DNA of 17,930 nucleotides from Anaerolineales bacterium UBA2317. Its GTDB lineage: Bacteria; Chloroflexota; Anaerolineae; Anaerolineales; Villigracilaceae. The notes under the pieces were generated by a model. It was not told the DNA's origin. It did not search any database and saw only the letters and a program-made list of their open reading frames with translations. Below are positions 6,900 through 14,125 of this stretch, in pieces. The stretch is taken from positions 2,381 through 20,310 of the forward strand of contig DDVH01000037.1 in assembly GCA_002345215.1 (NCBI GenBank), in the 5' to 3' direction. The position numbers and the translations under genes were made by a program. Each line of letters opens with the position of its first letter. Positions within the stretch are counted from its first letter, which is position 1.

Positions 6900-6901
6900 A
6901 A

Positions 6902-6961
6902 GTAGAGACACAGCGAAGTCGTTAATCAACAAAATCATTAATTGTCTCGCTGTGTCTCTAC
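6902..6961. repeat. 15-bp perfect inverted repeat after the radical SAM gene, possible terminator
   Basis: Arm 6902-6916 pairs exactly with 6947-6961, and TTAAT/ATTAA (6922-6926, 6937-6941) extends the structure inside. It starts 2 bp after the stop codon. What follows is AT-rich but has no immediate T run, so it may be a dispersed palindrome that also protects or ends the transcript. Confidence 0.55.
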
Positions 6962-6988
6962 AATTAAATAAAACATTTTATTTTTACA

Positions 6989-7016
6989 TTTATCATCATG
7001 TAATGATAAATTTTTT
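6989..7016 (+). terminator. Weak Rho-independent terminator candidate
   Basis: TTTATCA (6989-6995) pairs with TGATAAA (7004-7010) around an 8-nt loop and is followed directly by six Ts. The stem is nearly all A-T, so strength is doubtful. It sits in the AT-rich gap 6962-7132, which otherwise holds only the promoter and leader of the SET gene. Confidence 0.3.
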
Positions 7017-7062
7017 ATTTAATTCATCAATCTTAAAATATTAAATATTATTCATTTAACTC

Positions 7063-7090
7063 TTGAAATTAAATTTATTATGACTATACT
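7063..7090 (+). promoter_or_regulatory. Promoter of the SET-domain gene
   Basis: TTGAAA (7063-7068), a 16-bp spacer and TATACT (7085-7090), 10 of 12 consensus bases, in a strongly AT-rich context. Transcription would begin near 7097, about 40 nt before the start codon. Confidence 0.6.
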
Positions 7091-7100
7091 ATATAGAAAT

Positions 7101-7122
7101 GATAAATAAATTTTTATTTATC
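7101..7122 (+). promoter_or_regulatory. Palindrome in the leader of the SET gene
   Basis: GATAAATAAA (7101-7110) is the exact complement of TTTATTTATC (7113-7122). It lies just after the predicted transcription start and ends 3 nt before the AGGAG ribosome site (7126-7130). It could be an operator at the DNA level or a weak hairpin at the RNA 5' end. Confidence 0.4.
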
Positions 7123-7135
7123 AAAAGGAGAATTG

Positions 7136-7621
7136 ATGATGACAACTATGGAAACACTTGCAATTAGAACTGAAAACAAATTCAGAACATTGATTACAAA
7201 ACAAGCCTACAAAAAAGGTGATGTGATTTGTGCTATGCCCAGTGAAAATATCACAGAAAAACCAAATCGCTTTACAGTACAAATCGCACGCAACAAACAT
7301 ACACATGTTGGCAAATTGGCGGCATTGAATCATTCCTGTAGCCCAAATGTAATTTTGGATACAGATAAAATGCAAGTGGTCGCTTGCAAAGATATTGAAA
7401 AAGGTGAAGACCTTTACTTCTTCTACCCTTCCACTGAATGGGAAATGGATGCTCCCTTCATTTGTTTATGTGGCGCATCGAATTGTATTCATGTCGTCGC
7501 AGGCGCACGCTTTCTTCCGCTCTCTACTTTAGAGAATCATTATCTCAATCCCCACATCCGCGATTTGATGATTGAACTGTTGAAGAATACGAAAAATATT
7601 CTGAAAAATTTGAAGGGCTAA
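7136..7621 (+). CDS. SET-domain protein, putative protein-lysine methyltransferase (161 aa)
   Basis: A compact SET domain, which transfers methyl groups from S-adenosylmethionine to lysine side chains. Visible landmarks (numbered from the ATG at 7136): the N-terminal beta part (IRTENKFRTLITKQAYKKGDVI), the signature NHSCSPN (65-71) that forms the pseudoknot, a GEDLYFFYPSTEWEM segment (90-104) at the place of the E-x-T/F-x-x-Y motif with its catalytic Tyr, and a post-SET CLCGASNC (110-117) with Cys ligands for zinc. AGGAG (7126-7130) lies 5 nt before this ATG and 8 nt before a second ATG at 7139; either may be used, and a TTG at 7133 is too close. Small bacterial SET proteins of this kind exist; the target is unknown. 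The gene stands alone, with its own promoter and terminator. Confidence 0.85.
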   Translation: MMTTMETLAIRTENKFRTLITKQAYKKGDVICAMPSENITEKPNRFTVQIARNKHTHVGKLAALNHSCSPNVILDTDKMQVVACKDIEKGEDLYFFYPSTEWEMDAPFICLCGASNCIHVVAGARFLPLSTLENHYLNPHIRDLMIELLKNTKNILKNLKG

Positions 7622-7625
7622 AAAA

Positions 7626-7662
7626 GAAAAAGACCGAGTTCGTTATGAACTCGATCTTTTTC
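7626..7662. terminator. Bidirectional Rho-independent terminator
   Basis: A 16-bp stem with one mismatch (arms 7626-7641 and 7647-7662, loop GTTAT) lies between two convergent genes. The G+C core GACCGAGTTC is flanked by A5 on one side and T5 on the other, so a U run follows the hairpin in both directions. It begins 4 nt after the SET stop codon and touches the stop codon of the minus-strand gene. Confidence 0.85.
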
Positions 7663-8084
7663 TATATCTTCTGATGCAACGCCAACAACTTATACGCACT
7701 CGACCACGGCGCGCCTAAGCGATGATTATCTGAAACTTCAATCTTATTAAACTTCTCAGCAAGCTTAGGCATCAAGGTTGCAATCGTTGCCCAATCATCG
7801 GTAAGCACGGCTTCCTTCATCTTAACAGCATACTGCCCCGACCACATCCACTCCATCCGAAACTTATCAGCCTTCACCCAATAATCGCGTTTTTCCCATG
7901 CCGCTACAGAAGCGTCAATCCCGTCGGCAATCGCTTGTAACGCTAAGGCAATATATGCCGCTTGGTCTTTGGCATCTTGTGTTACTTGTTTTTGTTTTGC
8001 CAATTCTCGAATACACAACACAATCGCTTTCGATAAACGTGTACGTTCTTTTCCAACAGAGTCAGGGTTAATCAAACGGCTCAA
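7662..8084 (-). CDS. Conserved-looking helical protein of unknown function (140 aa)
   Basis: I do not recognise a named family. The protein begins LSRLINPDSVGKERTRLSKAI and is predicted to be mainly helical, with an Ala/Leu-rich middle and a Trp-rich segment (AAWEKRDYWVKADKFRMEWMW) near its centre, ending in HRLGAPWSSAYKLL. There is no signal peptide or membrane segment. The start is taken as the TTG at 8084, with GGAG 8 nt upstream and a perfect TATAAT (8126-8121) before that. The frame stays open to 8231, but those codons would overlap the promoter and the start of the HAD gene on the other strand. It shares a bidirectional terminator with the SET gene and an overlapping promoter region with the HAD gene. 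Confidence 0.7.
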   Translation of the reverse strand: MSRLINPDSVGKERTRLSKAIVLCIRELAKQKQVTQDAKDQAAYIALALQAIADGIDASVAAWEKRDYWVKADKFRMEWMWSGQYAVKMKEAVLTDDWATIATLMPKLAEKFNKIEVSDNHRLGAPWSSAYKLLALHQKI

Positions 8085-8120
8085 TGTCAATTCTCCAAAA
8101 TAAAAATTTACAATCGCGCG

Positions 8121-8153
8121 ATTATACAACAAACCCATATCATCATGTAAAAT
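8121..8153. promoter_or_regulatory. Overlapping divergent promoters of the unknown-function gene and the HAD gene
   Basis: Minus strand: TATAAT (8126-8121) with a TTTACA-like -35 (8151-8146) at a long 19-bp spacing. Plus strand: TAAAAT (8148-8153) ending 7 nt before the HAD ATG at 8161, with no clear -35. The minus -35 overlaps the plus -10, so the two promoters should compete. Confidence 0.45.
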
Positions 8154-8160
8154 ATTGAAG

Positions 8161-8772
8161 ATGCCTATCCGTGCCGCAATCTTTGATTTTGGAAACGTCC
8201 TCGTCAAATGGGATGCTCGAAATTTATACAAACGCTTCTTCTCTGACCTTCAATCTGTTGACTCTTTCCTCAACCAGATTCAATTCCTCGACTGGAATGC
8301 AAAACAAGATGCAGGTCGTTTATTTTGCGAAGGCGTAGCAGAATTATCAAAACAATTTCCGCAATATGCAGATTTAATTCAAGCGTATGATACCTATTGG
8401 CAAGAAAGCCTAGTAGAAGTATTTGAAGAGACAGTAAATATAGCCAGACAATTAAAACAAAATGGATTATTGCTTTACATCCTCACCAATTCTTCTGCAG
8501 AAAAATTCCCAATTGCCAAACAAAAATATCCATTTTTAGAAGAATTATTCAACGATTTTATTGTCTCAGGCGAAGTCAAACTGCTCAAACCAGACCCTGC
8601 CATTTATCACCTTACTTTGAAGCGGATTAATCTCAAAGCCGAAGAATGTATTTTTATTGATGACTCATTACCAAACATTGAATCGGCTCGTACACTTGGC
8701 TTTCATGCTATTCATTACCAATCCCCTACTCAGTTAAAAGAAGAAATTGAAAAAATATCTATAAAGGTATAG
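8161..8772 (+). CDS. HAD-superfamily hydrolase, YihX/epoxide-hydrolase-N-like phosphatase (203 aa)
   Basis: A HAD-IA type hydrolase, probably a phosphatase acting on a small sugar phosphate or similar metabolite through an aspartyl-phosphate. Motif I is IFDFGNVL with nucleophile Asp9; the second Asp of the classic DxD is Gly11, as in the YihX and epoxide-hydrolase N-terminal branch. Motif II is ILTNSS (Thr109 to Ser112), motif III is Lys143 in KLLKPDP, and motif IV is FIDDS with Asp167 and Asp168. The alpha-helical cap lies between about 20 and 90. The ATG at 8161 is used; an in-frame TTG at 8155 is less likely. TAAAAT ends 7 nt before the ATG and no ribosome site is seen, so the mRNA may be leaderless. 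The prenyl synthase gene follows after 2 nt, implying one operon. Confidence 0.8.
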   Translation: MPIRAAIFDFGNVLVKWDARNLYKRFFSDLQSVDSFLNQIQFLDWNAKQDAGRLFCEGVAELSKQFPQYADLIQAYDTYWQESLVEVFEETVNIARQLKQNGLLLYILTNSSAEKFPIAKQKYPFLEELFNDFIVSGEVKLLKPDPAIYHLTLKRINLKAEECIFIDDSLPNIESARTLGFHAIHYQSPTQLKEEIEKISIKV

Positions 8773-8774
8773 GA

Positions 8775-9818
8775 ATGATGACTTCAAACTTACAACAAAC
8801 TATGCTCTCAGCCATTGAAACAGAATTAAAAAATCAAGTAGCAAGGTTAGACCAAGCACATACAAAACCTTTCCAGGAAATGCTGACCTATCACATGGGT
8901 TGGACGGGTGAAGGTGCAGGTTCAAATGCTACTGGCAAAAGAATTCGCCCGTTGATTACACTTTTATCTACTGCTTCTATTAATAGGAATGAACAAGATA
9001 ACAAAGGTAATGAAATAAATTGGCTACACGCAGTTTCAGCCGCCAGTGCTATTGAATTGATTCATAACTTTTCACTTGTGCATGATGACATTCAAGATAA
9101 TTCTGAACTACGCCGTGGCAGAAAAACTGTGTGGACGAAATGGGGTCAACCGATGGCAATTAATGCTGGTGATGCTTTGTTCGTGATTGCTTATCAGTCT
9201 ATTTTAGATTTATCCAAACATTATCCGAGTGACATGGTCGTACAAGCATCACAAATTTTGAGTGAGGTTTGTTTGAAGTTGACGCAAGGTCAATATTTAG
9301 ATATGGCCTACGAAAATCGTCACGACTTATCAATAGAAGACTACTGGCATGTCATAGGTGGCAAAACCGCTTCCCTGCTCTCTGCTTGTACCCATATCGG
9401 TTCCCTTCTTGGCTACGCGAAGCCTGAAATTGTCGAGGCATATCGCCTGTTTGGCTACCATGTAGGCTTGGCATTTCAAGTGCAAGATGATGTTTTGGGA
9501 ATCTGGGGTGATGAAGCCGTCACGGGTAAATCTGCTGCGAGTGATTTGGTAGAAGGTAAAAACTCTTTGCCAGTTTTATTCGCCTTAGAAAAAAATGGAG
9601 AATTTGCAAAACGCTGGAAGCAATCCCCCATCAAGCCAGAAGAAGTAAATGAAATTGCAAACCTACTTGAAAAAGAAGGCGCGAAAGAATATGCAGAAAA
9701 AATTTCTGCGGAACAGACTCAAAAAGCCATGAGTTTTGCTGAGCAAGCAAAACCAGATGGCGAAGCAGGTCAACTTTTGCTTGGGCTAGCAAACATGTTA
9801 CTTAAACGGAATCAGTAA
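8775..9818 (+). CDS. Polyprenyl diphosphate synthase (trans-type, GGPP/FPP synthase-like) (347 aa)
   Basis: It condenses isopentenyl diphosphate with an allylic diphosphate to make a C15-C20 or longer prenyl chain for quinones, carotenoids or lipids. Landmarks: GKRIRP (54-59), binding the IPP diphosphate; the first Asp-rich motif DDIQDNSELRRG (104-115, with Asp104, Asp105, Asp108, Arg113 and Arg114), binding Mg2+; GGKTASL (195-201); and the second motif QVQDDVLGIWGD (235-246), where the last Asp of DDxxD is Gly242, a variation seen in some bacterial members. K-T at 197-198 and GKSAASDL (251-258) are also in place. Product length cannot be read safely. It starts 2 nt after the HAD stop, with AAAGG 7 nt before the ATG. 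The HAD phosphatase next door could act on a prenyl or sugar phosphate, but that is a guess. Confidence 0.9.
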   Translation: MMTSNLQQTMLSAIETELKNQVARLDQAHTKPFQEMLTYHMGWTGEGAGSNATGKRIRPLITLLSTASINRNEQDNKGNEINWLHAVSAASAIELIHNFSLVHDDIQDNSELRRGRKTVWTKWGQPMAINAGDALFVIAYQSILDLSKHYPSDMVVQASQILSEVCLKLTQGQYLDMAYENRHDLSIEDYWHVIGGKTASLLSACTHIGSLLGYAKPEIVEAYRLFGYHVGLAFQVQDDVLGIWGDEAVTGKSAASDLVEGKNSLPVLFALEKNGEFAKRWKQSPIKPEEVNEIANLLEKEGAKEYAEKISAEQTQKAMSFAEQAKPDGEAGQLLLGLANMLLKRNQ

Positions 9819-9857
9819 TCCCCGAAGAAAGAATCGGATAAGTCGCTGCGAAATTGC

Positions 9858-9898
9858 CGAGATTGCTTCGTCGTGCTAAAGCACTCCTCGCAATGACA
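9858..9898. repeat. REP-type palindromic element, short copy
   Basis: CGAGATTGCTTCG (9858-9870) and CCTCGCAATGAC (9887-9896 region) are the same building blocks as in the element at 4684-4825, here joined by a small GTGC-TAAA-GCAC hairpin (9873-9884). It lies in the 127-bp gap between the prenyl synthase gene and the tRNA and may serve as the 3' end of the operon mRNA. Confidence 0.6.
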
Positions 9899-9911
9899 TT
9901 AAATCGCATGA

Positions 9912-9917
9912 TATAAT
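9912..9917 (+). promoter_or_regulatory. Candidate -10 box of the tRNA gene
   Basis: A perfect TATAAT lies 28 nt before the tRNA 5' end. The -35 position (about 9889-9894, CGCAAT) is poor and overlaps the REP element. Confidence 0.35.
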
Positions 9918-9945
9918 TTAATCTACATCGTAGAACATCATTGAT

Positions 9946-10016
9946 GCGGGTGTAGTTCAGTGGTAGAACATTTGCTTCCCAAGCAAAATACGCGAGTTCG
10001 ATTCTCGCCACCCGCT
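9946..10016 (+). tRNA. tRNA-Gly, anticodon CCC
   Basis: A full cloverleaf can be drawn: acceptor stem GCGGGTG (9946-9952) with CACCCGC (10009-10015), D arm GTTC-AGTGGTA-GAAC, anticodon stem TTTGC/GCAAA around loop TTCCCAA, and T arm GCGAG-TTCGATT-CTCGC. Anticodon CCC reads the glycine codon GGG. The discriminator is T10016 and the 3' CCA is not encoded. A terminator hairpin follows after 3 nt. Confidence 0.95.
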
Positions 10017-10019
10017 CTG

Positions 10020-10050
10020 CAGCTGAGTACTTATTTGCTCGGCTGTTTTT
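10020..10050 (+). terminator. Rho-independent terminator after tRNA-Gly
   Basis: CAGCTGAG (10020-10027) pairs with CTCGGCTG (10038-10045), with one G-T pair and a 10-nt loop, and is followed by five Ts (10046-10050). It ends the tRNA transcript before the response-regulator operon. Confidence 0.75.
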
Positions 10051-10140
10051 GTAATATAGTTGTTATTTTATTTGTAAGGTACCTGTTATGCCAGCATCGT
10101 GACATTAAAAGTAAAATTCTGGCTGGAGTTTTAATGAGAA

Positions 10141-10533
10141 ATGTCAGATTTTAATAAAGGTACGGTTCTGTACGTGGAAGATAATCCGGATAACAGAAAT
10201 TTGATTCGGAGAGTTTTAAGTGCAGATGGCTACGATATGATTGAAGCATCGAAAGCCGAGCAGGCATTTGAAAAACTTGAAAACGAAAAAGTTGATTTGA
10301 TTTTGATGGATATCAATATGCCTGATATGGACGGCTATACCTTAACTGCAAAGATTAAAAAAATTGAAAAGTTTGCAAAAATTCCGATTATTGCAGTAAC
10401 TGCAAATGTAATGCGCGGAGACCGTGAGAAATCACTGGAAGCTGGATGCGATGGTTATATTCAAAAACCAATCGATATTGACACCCTCACCCAGCAAATC
10501 GAGCGCTTCATTATAAGGAGCACAAATGGCTGA
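10141..10533 (+). CDS. Single-domain response regulator (CheY/DivK-like receiver) (130 aa)
   Basis: A stand-alone receiver that takes a phosphoryl group on an aspartate and passes the signal by protein contact. The acidic pocket is Glu13/Asp14 (VEDN), the phospho-acceptor is Asp57 (LMDINMPDMDG), Thr87 (AVTAN) is the switch residue and Lys109 (QKPID) the conserved lysine; all are present. The AxxEAGCDGYIxKPI end is like DivK and the receivers of hybrid kinases. No output domain follows. GGAG lies 12 nt before the ATG, a long but usable spacing. I see no convincing promoter in the 90 bp before it. It is the first gene of a tightly packed plus-strand run that reaches the window end, and its stop overlaps the start of the second receiver by 8 bp. 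Confidence 0.9.
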   Translation: MSDFNKGTVLYVEDNPDNRNLIRRVLSADGYDMIEASKAEQAFEKLENEKVDLILMDINMPDMDGYTLTAKIKKIEKFAKIPIIAVTANVMRGDREKSLEAGCDGYIQKPIDIDTLTQQIERFIIRSTNG

Positions 10534-10984
10534 CAACGAACAAACCCCCGCAGTTTCGGATACACAACCGATTCGCAAACCGAACATCCCGAAAGATGCG
10601 GCAGTGCTGGTGGTTGAAGATAATGTATCAAATTTCGTTTTAATTGCCCGCATGTTGGGTTACTTAGGCATTCATTGTGAATGGAAAACTTCGGGCTACG
10701 AAGTTGTAGAGTATGCCGACACATTGCCACGCCTCGATTTAATTTTGATGGATATTCGTTTGCCGTATGAAGATGGTTATGGCGCCTTGAAAAAAATTCG
10801 CGCGTCTGACCGCTTCAAGTCGGTGCCGATTATTGCTGTCACTGCTGAAGCCAGCATGGAACAAATGAAGAAAGCCCAAGATTCAGGCTTTGATGGATTC
10901 TTAGGCAAGCCGCTTGACCCAGACCGATTCCCTGACCAAATCCGCCGCATTCTTAACGGGGAACCTGTTTGGGAATTTACATAG
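10526..10984 (+). CDS. Second single-domain response regulator with an N-terminal tail (152 aa)
   Basis: Another receiver without output domain. It has a polar, Pro-rich tail of about 23 residues before the first beta strand (AAVLVVEDN). The active site is complete: Glu31/Asp32, phospho-acceptor Asp76 (LILMDIRLPYEDG), Thr106 (AVTAE) and Lys128 (GKPLD). It differs from the first receiver in most surface positions, so the two probably have different partners rather than being spare copies. AAGGAG (10515-10520) lies 5 nt before the ATG, and the gene overlaps the preceding one by 8 bp, which implies coupled translation. The HAMP/GAF gene begins 18 bp after its stop. Confidence 0.9.
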   Translation: MADNEQTPAVSDTQPIRKPNIPKDAAVLVVEDNVSNFVLIARMLGYLGIHCEWKTSGYEVVEYADTLPRLDLILMDIRLPYEDGYGALKKIRASDRFKSVPIIAVTAEASMEQMKKAQDSGFDGFLGKPLDPDRFPDQIRRILNGEPVWEFT

Positions 10985-11002
10985 TTTTATCTACGCCTCA
11001 AC

Positions 11003-14000
11003 ATGACCAAATCAACACTGCCCGCTATGGATACGAAAGACACTCAAGGAAGCCTTACAAAAACACTTGTAAGAACCTTCCTTCTTGTTGTTTTTATTCC
11101 AGTTGCAGTATTGGCTGGTTTATTATATTTTCGCATTCGGGCATTGTTAATTGAAATCAATGCCCCTACCCTTTCTACTCAACTCACTGAATTAACAATC
11201 TTTACAGTATTAGTAGTTTTAGGCGTATTGGGTCTTTTGTATGCACTCCTCAATTGGGTTGCAAAAAGATTCATTGAACCTATCCAATCATTAGCAAGTG
11301 CTTCTCGTCGCTTTACCGATGGAGATTGGACTCAACGCGCAGATACATCAAGCAATGATGAGGTGGGAATAATTGCAAGTTCGTTCAACCACATGGCAGA
11401 GCAATTGGGTGAAGTGTATCAATCACTTGAAAAGAAAGTAGATGAACGCGCACGTCAAATTCGCACAGCGGCAGAAGTAGCCCAAAACGTCACTACGTCT
11501 CTCAATTTAGATGATATGCTCAACAAAACAACTGAACTGCTTGTTCAGGAGTTTGGTTTTTATCAAGCCAGCATATTTCTGATTGACCGCGGGGGTAAGT
11601 ATGCTGATTTTAAGTCAGGCAGTGGACCTGCCACGAGAGAATTAATCAATAAAAAATATAGGCTTGAAGTTGGGTCTGCATCAATTGTTGGTTGGGTGGC
11701 GGCGAAAAATCAAGCGCGTATTACTTCCAATGTGTTTGAAGACCCGCTTCATTTAAGAAATGAATTACTCCCAGAAACCAAAGCCGAAGCCACAGTTCCA
11801 ATTTCTTTAGGGAATCTGGTTTTAGGTGTGTTAGATGTACAAAGCACACAAGCGGCTGAATTTAGCCCCGACACCATTGTGATGTTGCAGACCCTAGCAA
11901 GTCAGATTGCGGCGGCGATTCAAACCACAGGTTTGATTGAAGCGAGTCAAATCAACTTTCAAGAAATGGAGCGTTTATATCGCTCTAGCCGTTTGATTGC
12001 GGAAGCAAATAATGAATCAGAAATTTTGAGCGGTGGTGGTCAAATTCTTAAAAACGCACCCTACCCCATCGTCATGTTTAAAGTTGAGAAAGATTTACTG
12101 AGAGTAATTGCTTCAGCAGATACGACAAGAAATTTATCTGAAATTGAAGGCTTGCCTACCCCAATCAAAGTAAATATGGAAGAAATCAATGACTATTTAT
12201 TGCGTGGTGCCACAAGTGCTACATTGATTGATTCGCATACGCCAAAAGTATTCAAAGATTTGATTCACAATTTAGATTTAATGGGTGCAGTATTTTTACC
12301 CGTGCACAGACGTAATTCTCTCGCCGCCATTATGATGATTGGCTCAAGGCAACAAACGCTTTCAAATACTTCTATTCAACCGTATATCAATCTCGCCGAT
12401 TTAATGTCGGTTGCATTGGAAAGAGCCGATGCAATTGAAGAAACCAATAAACATTTGCATGAAGTTGAAGCGTTGGCTTCTATCAATGATTTGATTTCTT
12501 CTGCGGCGGATATGCAAAGTTTTTATCACGACCTTTTGGAAAAAATCAAACAAATCATTGGTGATTACAATTTAATTGTAGCTTTGTATGATGAAAGAAG
12601 CAATTCGATTAGCATTCCGTTTAGCTACGAAAATGGTCAAGTAATTTCAATTGATTCATTTCCATTAGGTGAAGGTTTAACATCAATTTTGATTCGCACA
12701 CGCCAACCGTTGATGATTGTAGAAGATACAGAAAATAGAGTTATGCAATTAGGTGCAAAAATCGTTGGTAAACCGCCAAAGTCATGGATGGGTGCGCCAA
12801 TGTTGATACAAAATAACCCAATCGGTGCGTTGATTATTCAAGACCTTGATAGAGAGCATGTTTTTAATGAAGACGATTTGAAGTTTTTTAATACGCTCGC
12901 TGGGCAAGTTGCCGGTGTGATTCATAATGCCGCATTGTTAGATGAAAGTCATCAAAGGGCATTACAACTTGAAACGGCGGCTGAAATTGCGCGTGACATC
13001 AGTGGTTCGCTAAATTTAGATGAGTTGCTGATGAAAGCCGTAGGATTAATCCGCGAACGTTTTGATTTTTATCATGCGGCTATATTCTTATTAGATTTGC
13101 CTGGTGAGTTCGCCGTGATTCGTGAAGCCACTGGTGAAGCCGGCGTGCAAATGAAACGTGCAGGTCATAAAATTGGTGTCGGCTCTAAATCTATTGTCGG
13201 TTTTGTAACTGGACGTGGTGAGTCTTTAATTGTGAATGACACTGGCAAGGATGCCACATATTATGCCAATCCCCTATTGCCTGATACACGTGCCGAAGCC
13301 GCTATTCCATTAAGAGTCGGCGATAGAATCCTCGGCGCATTAGATGTACAAAGTACGAAACCATATTCATTTTCAGAAGATAACTTAAGAAGTTTGCAAA
13401 TCTTAGCTGACCAATTGGCAGTGGCAGTTGCCAATACCGAATTGTTTGCTGAAACACAAGAACATTTATCACAACATCGTTTGTTACACCATATTACGTC
13501 CACCGCCGCATCTGGAACGACATTAGAAGAAGCATTAGAAAGTGCGGTGAAAGGCTTGCAAGTAACTCTTGGTGGTGACCGTGTCGTGATTATGTTGTTA
13601 GACCGTGAAAAGAAAATGCTAGAAGTAAAAGCCTCAGTTGGATATGCGGATGATGTGATGGTAGCAAACGTAGAAGTCGGAAGAGGAGTCACAGGTTGGG
13701 TTGCGGCACACAAGCGTCCCTTAAGAATCAGAGACGTGAGTGAAGATCCACGCTATATCCAATTTAGTCCAAACACACGCTCCGAATTGGCTGTTCCATT
13801 GATTTATCGAAATGAAGTGTTAGGTGTATTAAATGTAGAGAGCGAACAAGTGGATGCTTACACCGAAAATGATGAAGAAATGCTTGGCACACTTGGCGGA
13901 AGTTTGGCGGCGGTGATTGCGAATGCGCGTTTGTTTGAACAAATTCGCGCACAATCGGAACGCGAACGTTTGGTATATGATGTGACCAGTAAGATTCGTC

Positions 14001-14125
14001 GCTCAACCGACATTCAATCTATTTTGATGACAACTGCCAGTGAAATTACACGAGTGACCGGTGCAAGGTTTACAAAGATTGAAGTAAAGCCATCACAAAA
14101 TGGTGAAGCGAAAGATACACAATGA
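11003..14125 (+). CDS. Membrane HAMP/multi-GAF sensor protein without catalytic domain (1040 aa)
   Basis: An inner-membrane sensor with two N-terminal helices (about 25-46 and 65-86) and only a short segment between them, so little is exposed outside. A HAMP linker (about 88-142) and a coiled coil (138-160) follow. Then come about five GAF domains: 167-310, a divergent one at 325-475, 490-645, 668-815 and 836-978. GAF1 and GAF4 are clearly duplicated (shared SLNLD start, LGxLDVQST near the end). The C-terminal 60 residues repeat the coil and first helix of another GAF unit. There is no HisKA, HATPase, GGDEF, PP2C or methyl-accepting region, so the output must pass to partners. I found no Cys in the whole protein, which rules out thiol-linked bilin. 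No clear ribosome site precedes the ATG at 11003; ATG 11027 is an alternative. Its stop overlaps the next start (ATGA). Confidence 0.9.
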   Translation: MTKSTLPAMDTKDTQGSLTKTLVRTFLLVVFIPVAVLAGLLYFRIRALLIEINAPTLSTQLTELTIFTVLVVLGVLGLLYALLNWVAKRFIEPIQSLASASRRFTDGDWTQRADTSSNDEVGIIASSFNHMAEQLGEVYQSLEKKVDERARQIRTAAEVAQNVTTSLNLDDMLNKTTELLVQEFGFYQASIFLIDRGGKYADFKSGSGPATRELINKKYRLEVGSASIVGWVAAKNQARITSNVFEDPLHLRNELLPETKAEATVPISLGNLVLGVLDVQSTQAAEFSPDTIVMLQTLASQIAAAIQTTGLIEASQINFQEMERLYRSSRLIAEANNESEILSGGGQILKNAPYPIVMFKVEKDLLRVIASADTTRNLSEIEGLPTPIKVNMEEINDYLLRGATSATLIDSHTPKVFKDLIHNLDLMGAVFLPVHRRNSLAAIMMIGSRQQTLSNTSIQPYINLADLMSVALERADAIEETNKHLHEVEALASINDLISSAADMQSFYHDLLEKIKQIIGDYNLIVALYDERSNSISIPFSYENGQVISIDSFPLGEGLTSILIRTRQPLMIVEDTENRVMQLGAKIVGKPPKSWMGAPMLIQNNPIGALIIQDLDREHVFNEDDLKFFNTLAGQVAGVIHNAALLDESHQRALQLETAAEIARDISGSLNLDELLMKAVGLIRERFDFYHAAIFLLDLPGEFAVIREATGEAGVQMKRAGHKIGVGSKSIVGFVTGRGESLIVNDTGKDATYYANPLLPDTRAEAAIPLRVGDRILGALDVQSTKPYSFSEDNLRSLQILADQLAVAVANTELFAETQEHLSQHRLLHHITSTAASGTTLEEALESAVKGLQVTLGGDRVVIMLLDREKKMLEVKASVGYADDVMVANVEVGRGVTGWVAAHKRPLRIRDVSEDPRYIQFSPNTRSELAVPLIYRNEVLGVLNVESEQVDAYTENDEEMLGTLGGSLAAVIANARLFEQIRAQSERERLVYDVTSKIRRSTDIQSILMTTASEITRVTGARFTKIEVKPSQNGEAKDTQ

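Noticed and set aside
8085..8231. Longer N-terminus of the minus-strand unknown gene
   Set aside because: It would run through the divergent promoter region and 71 bp into the HAD gene on the opposite strand. An internal TTG has a good ribosome site.
10526..10984. Receiver pair as a split hybrid or a simple gene duplication
   Set aside because: Each has its own start, ribosome site and a complete active site, and they differ widely outside the motifs, so they are better seen as separate regulators.
13261..13713. Open frame of about 150 codons on the minus strand inside the HAMP/multi-GAF gene
   Set aside because: It lies wholly antisense to strongly conserved GAF domains, has low-complexity Ser/Thr/Asn/Cys content and no ribosome site or recognisable domain.
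11003..14125. Histidine kinase or phytochrome-like photoreceptor
   Set aside because: No H-box, N/G-box or Cys chromophore site is present; all regions after HAMP read as GAF domains and coiled coils.
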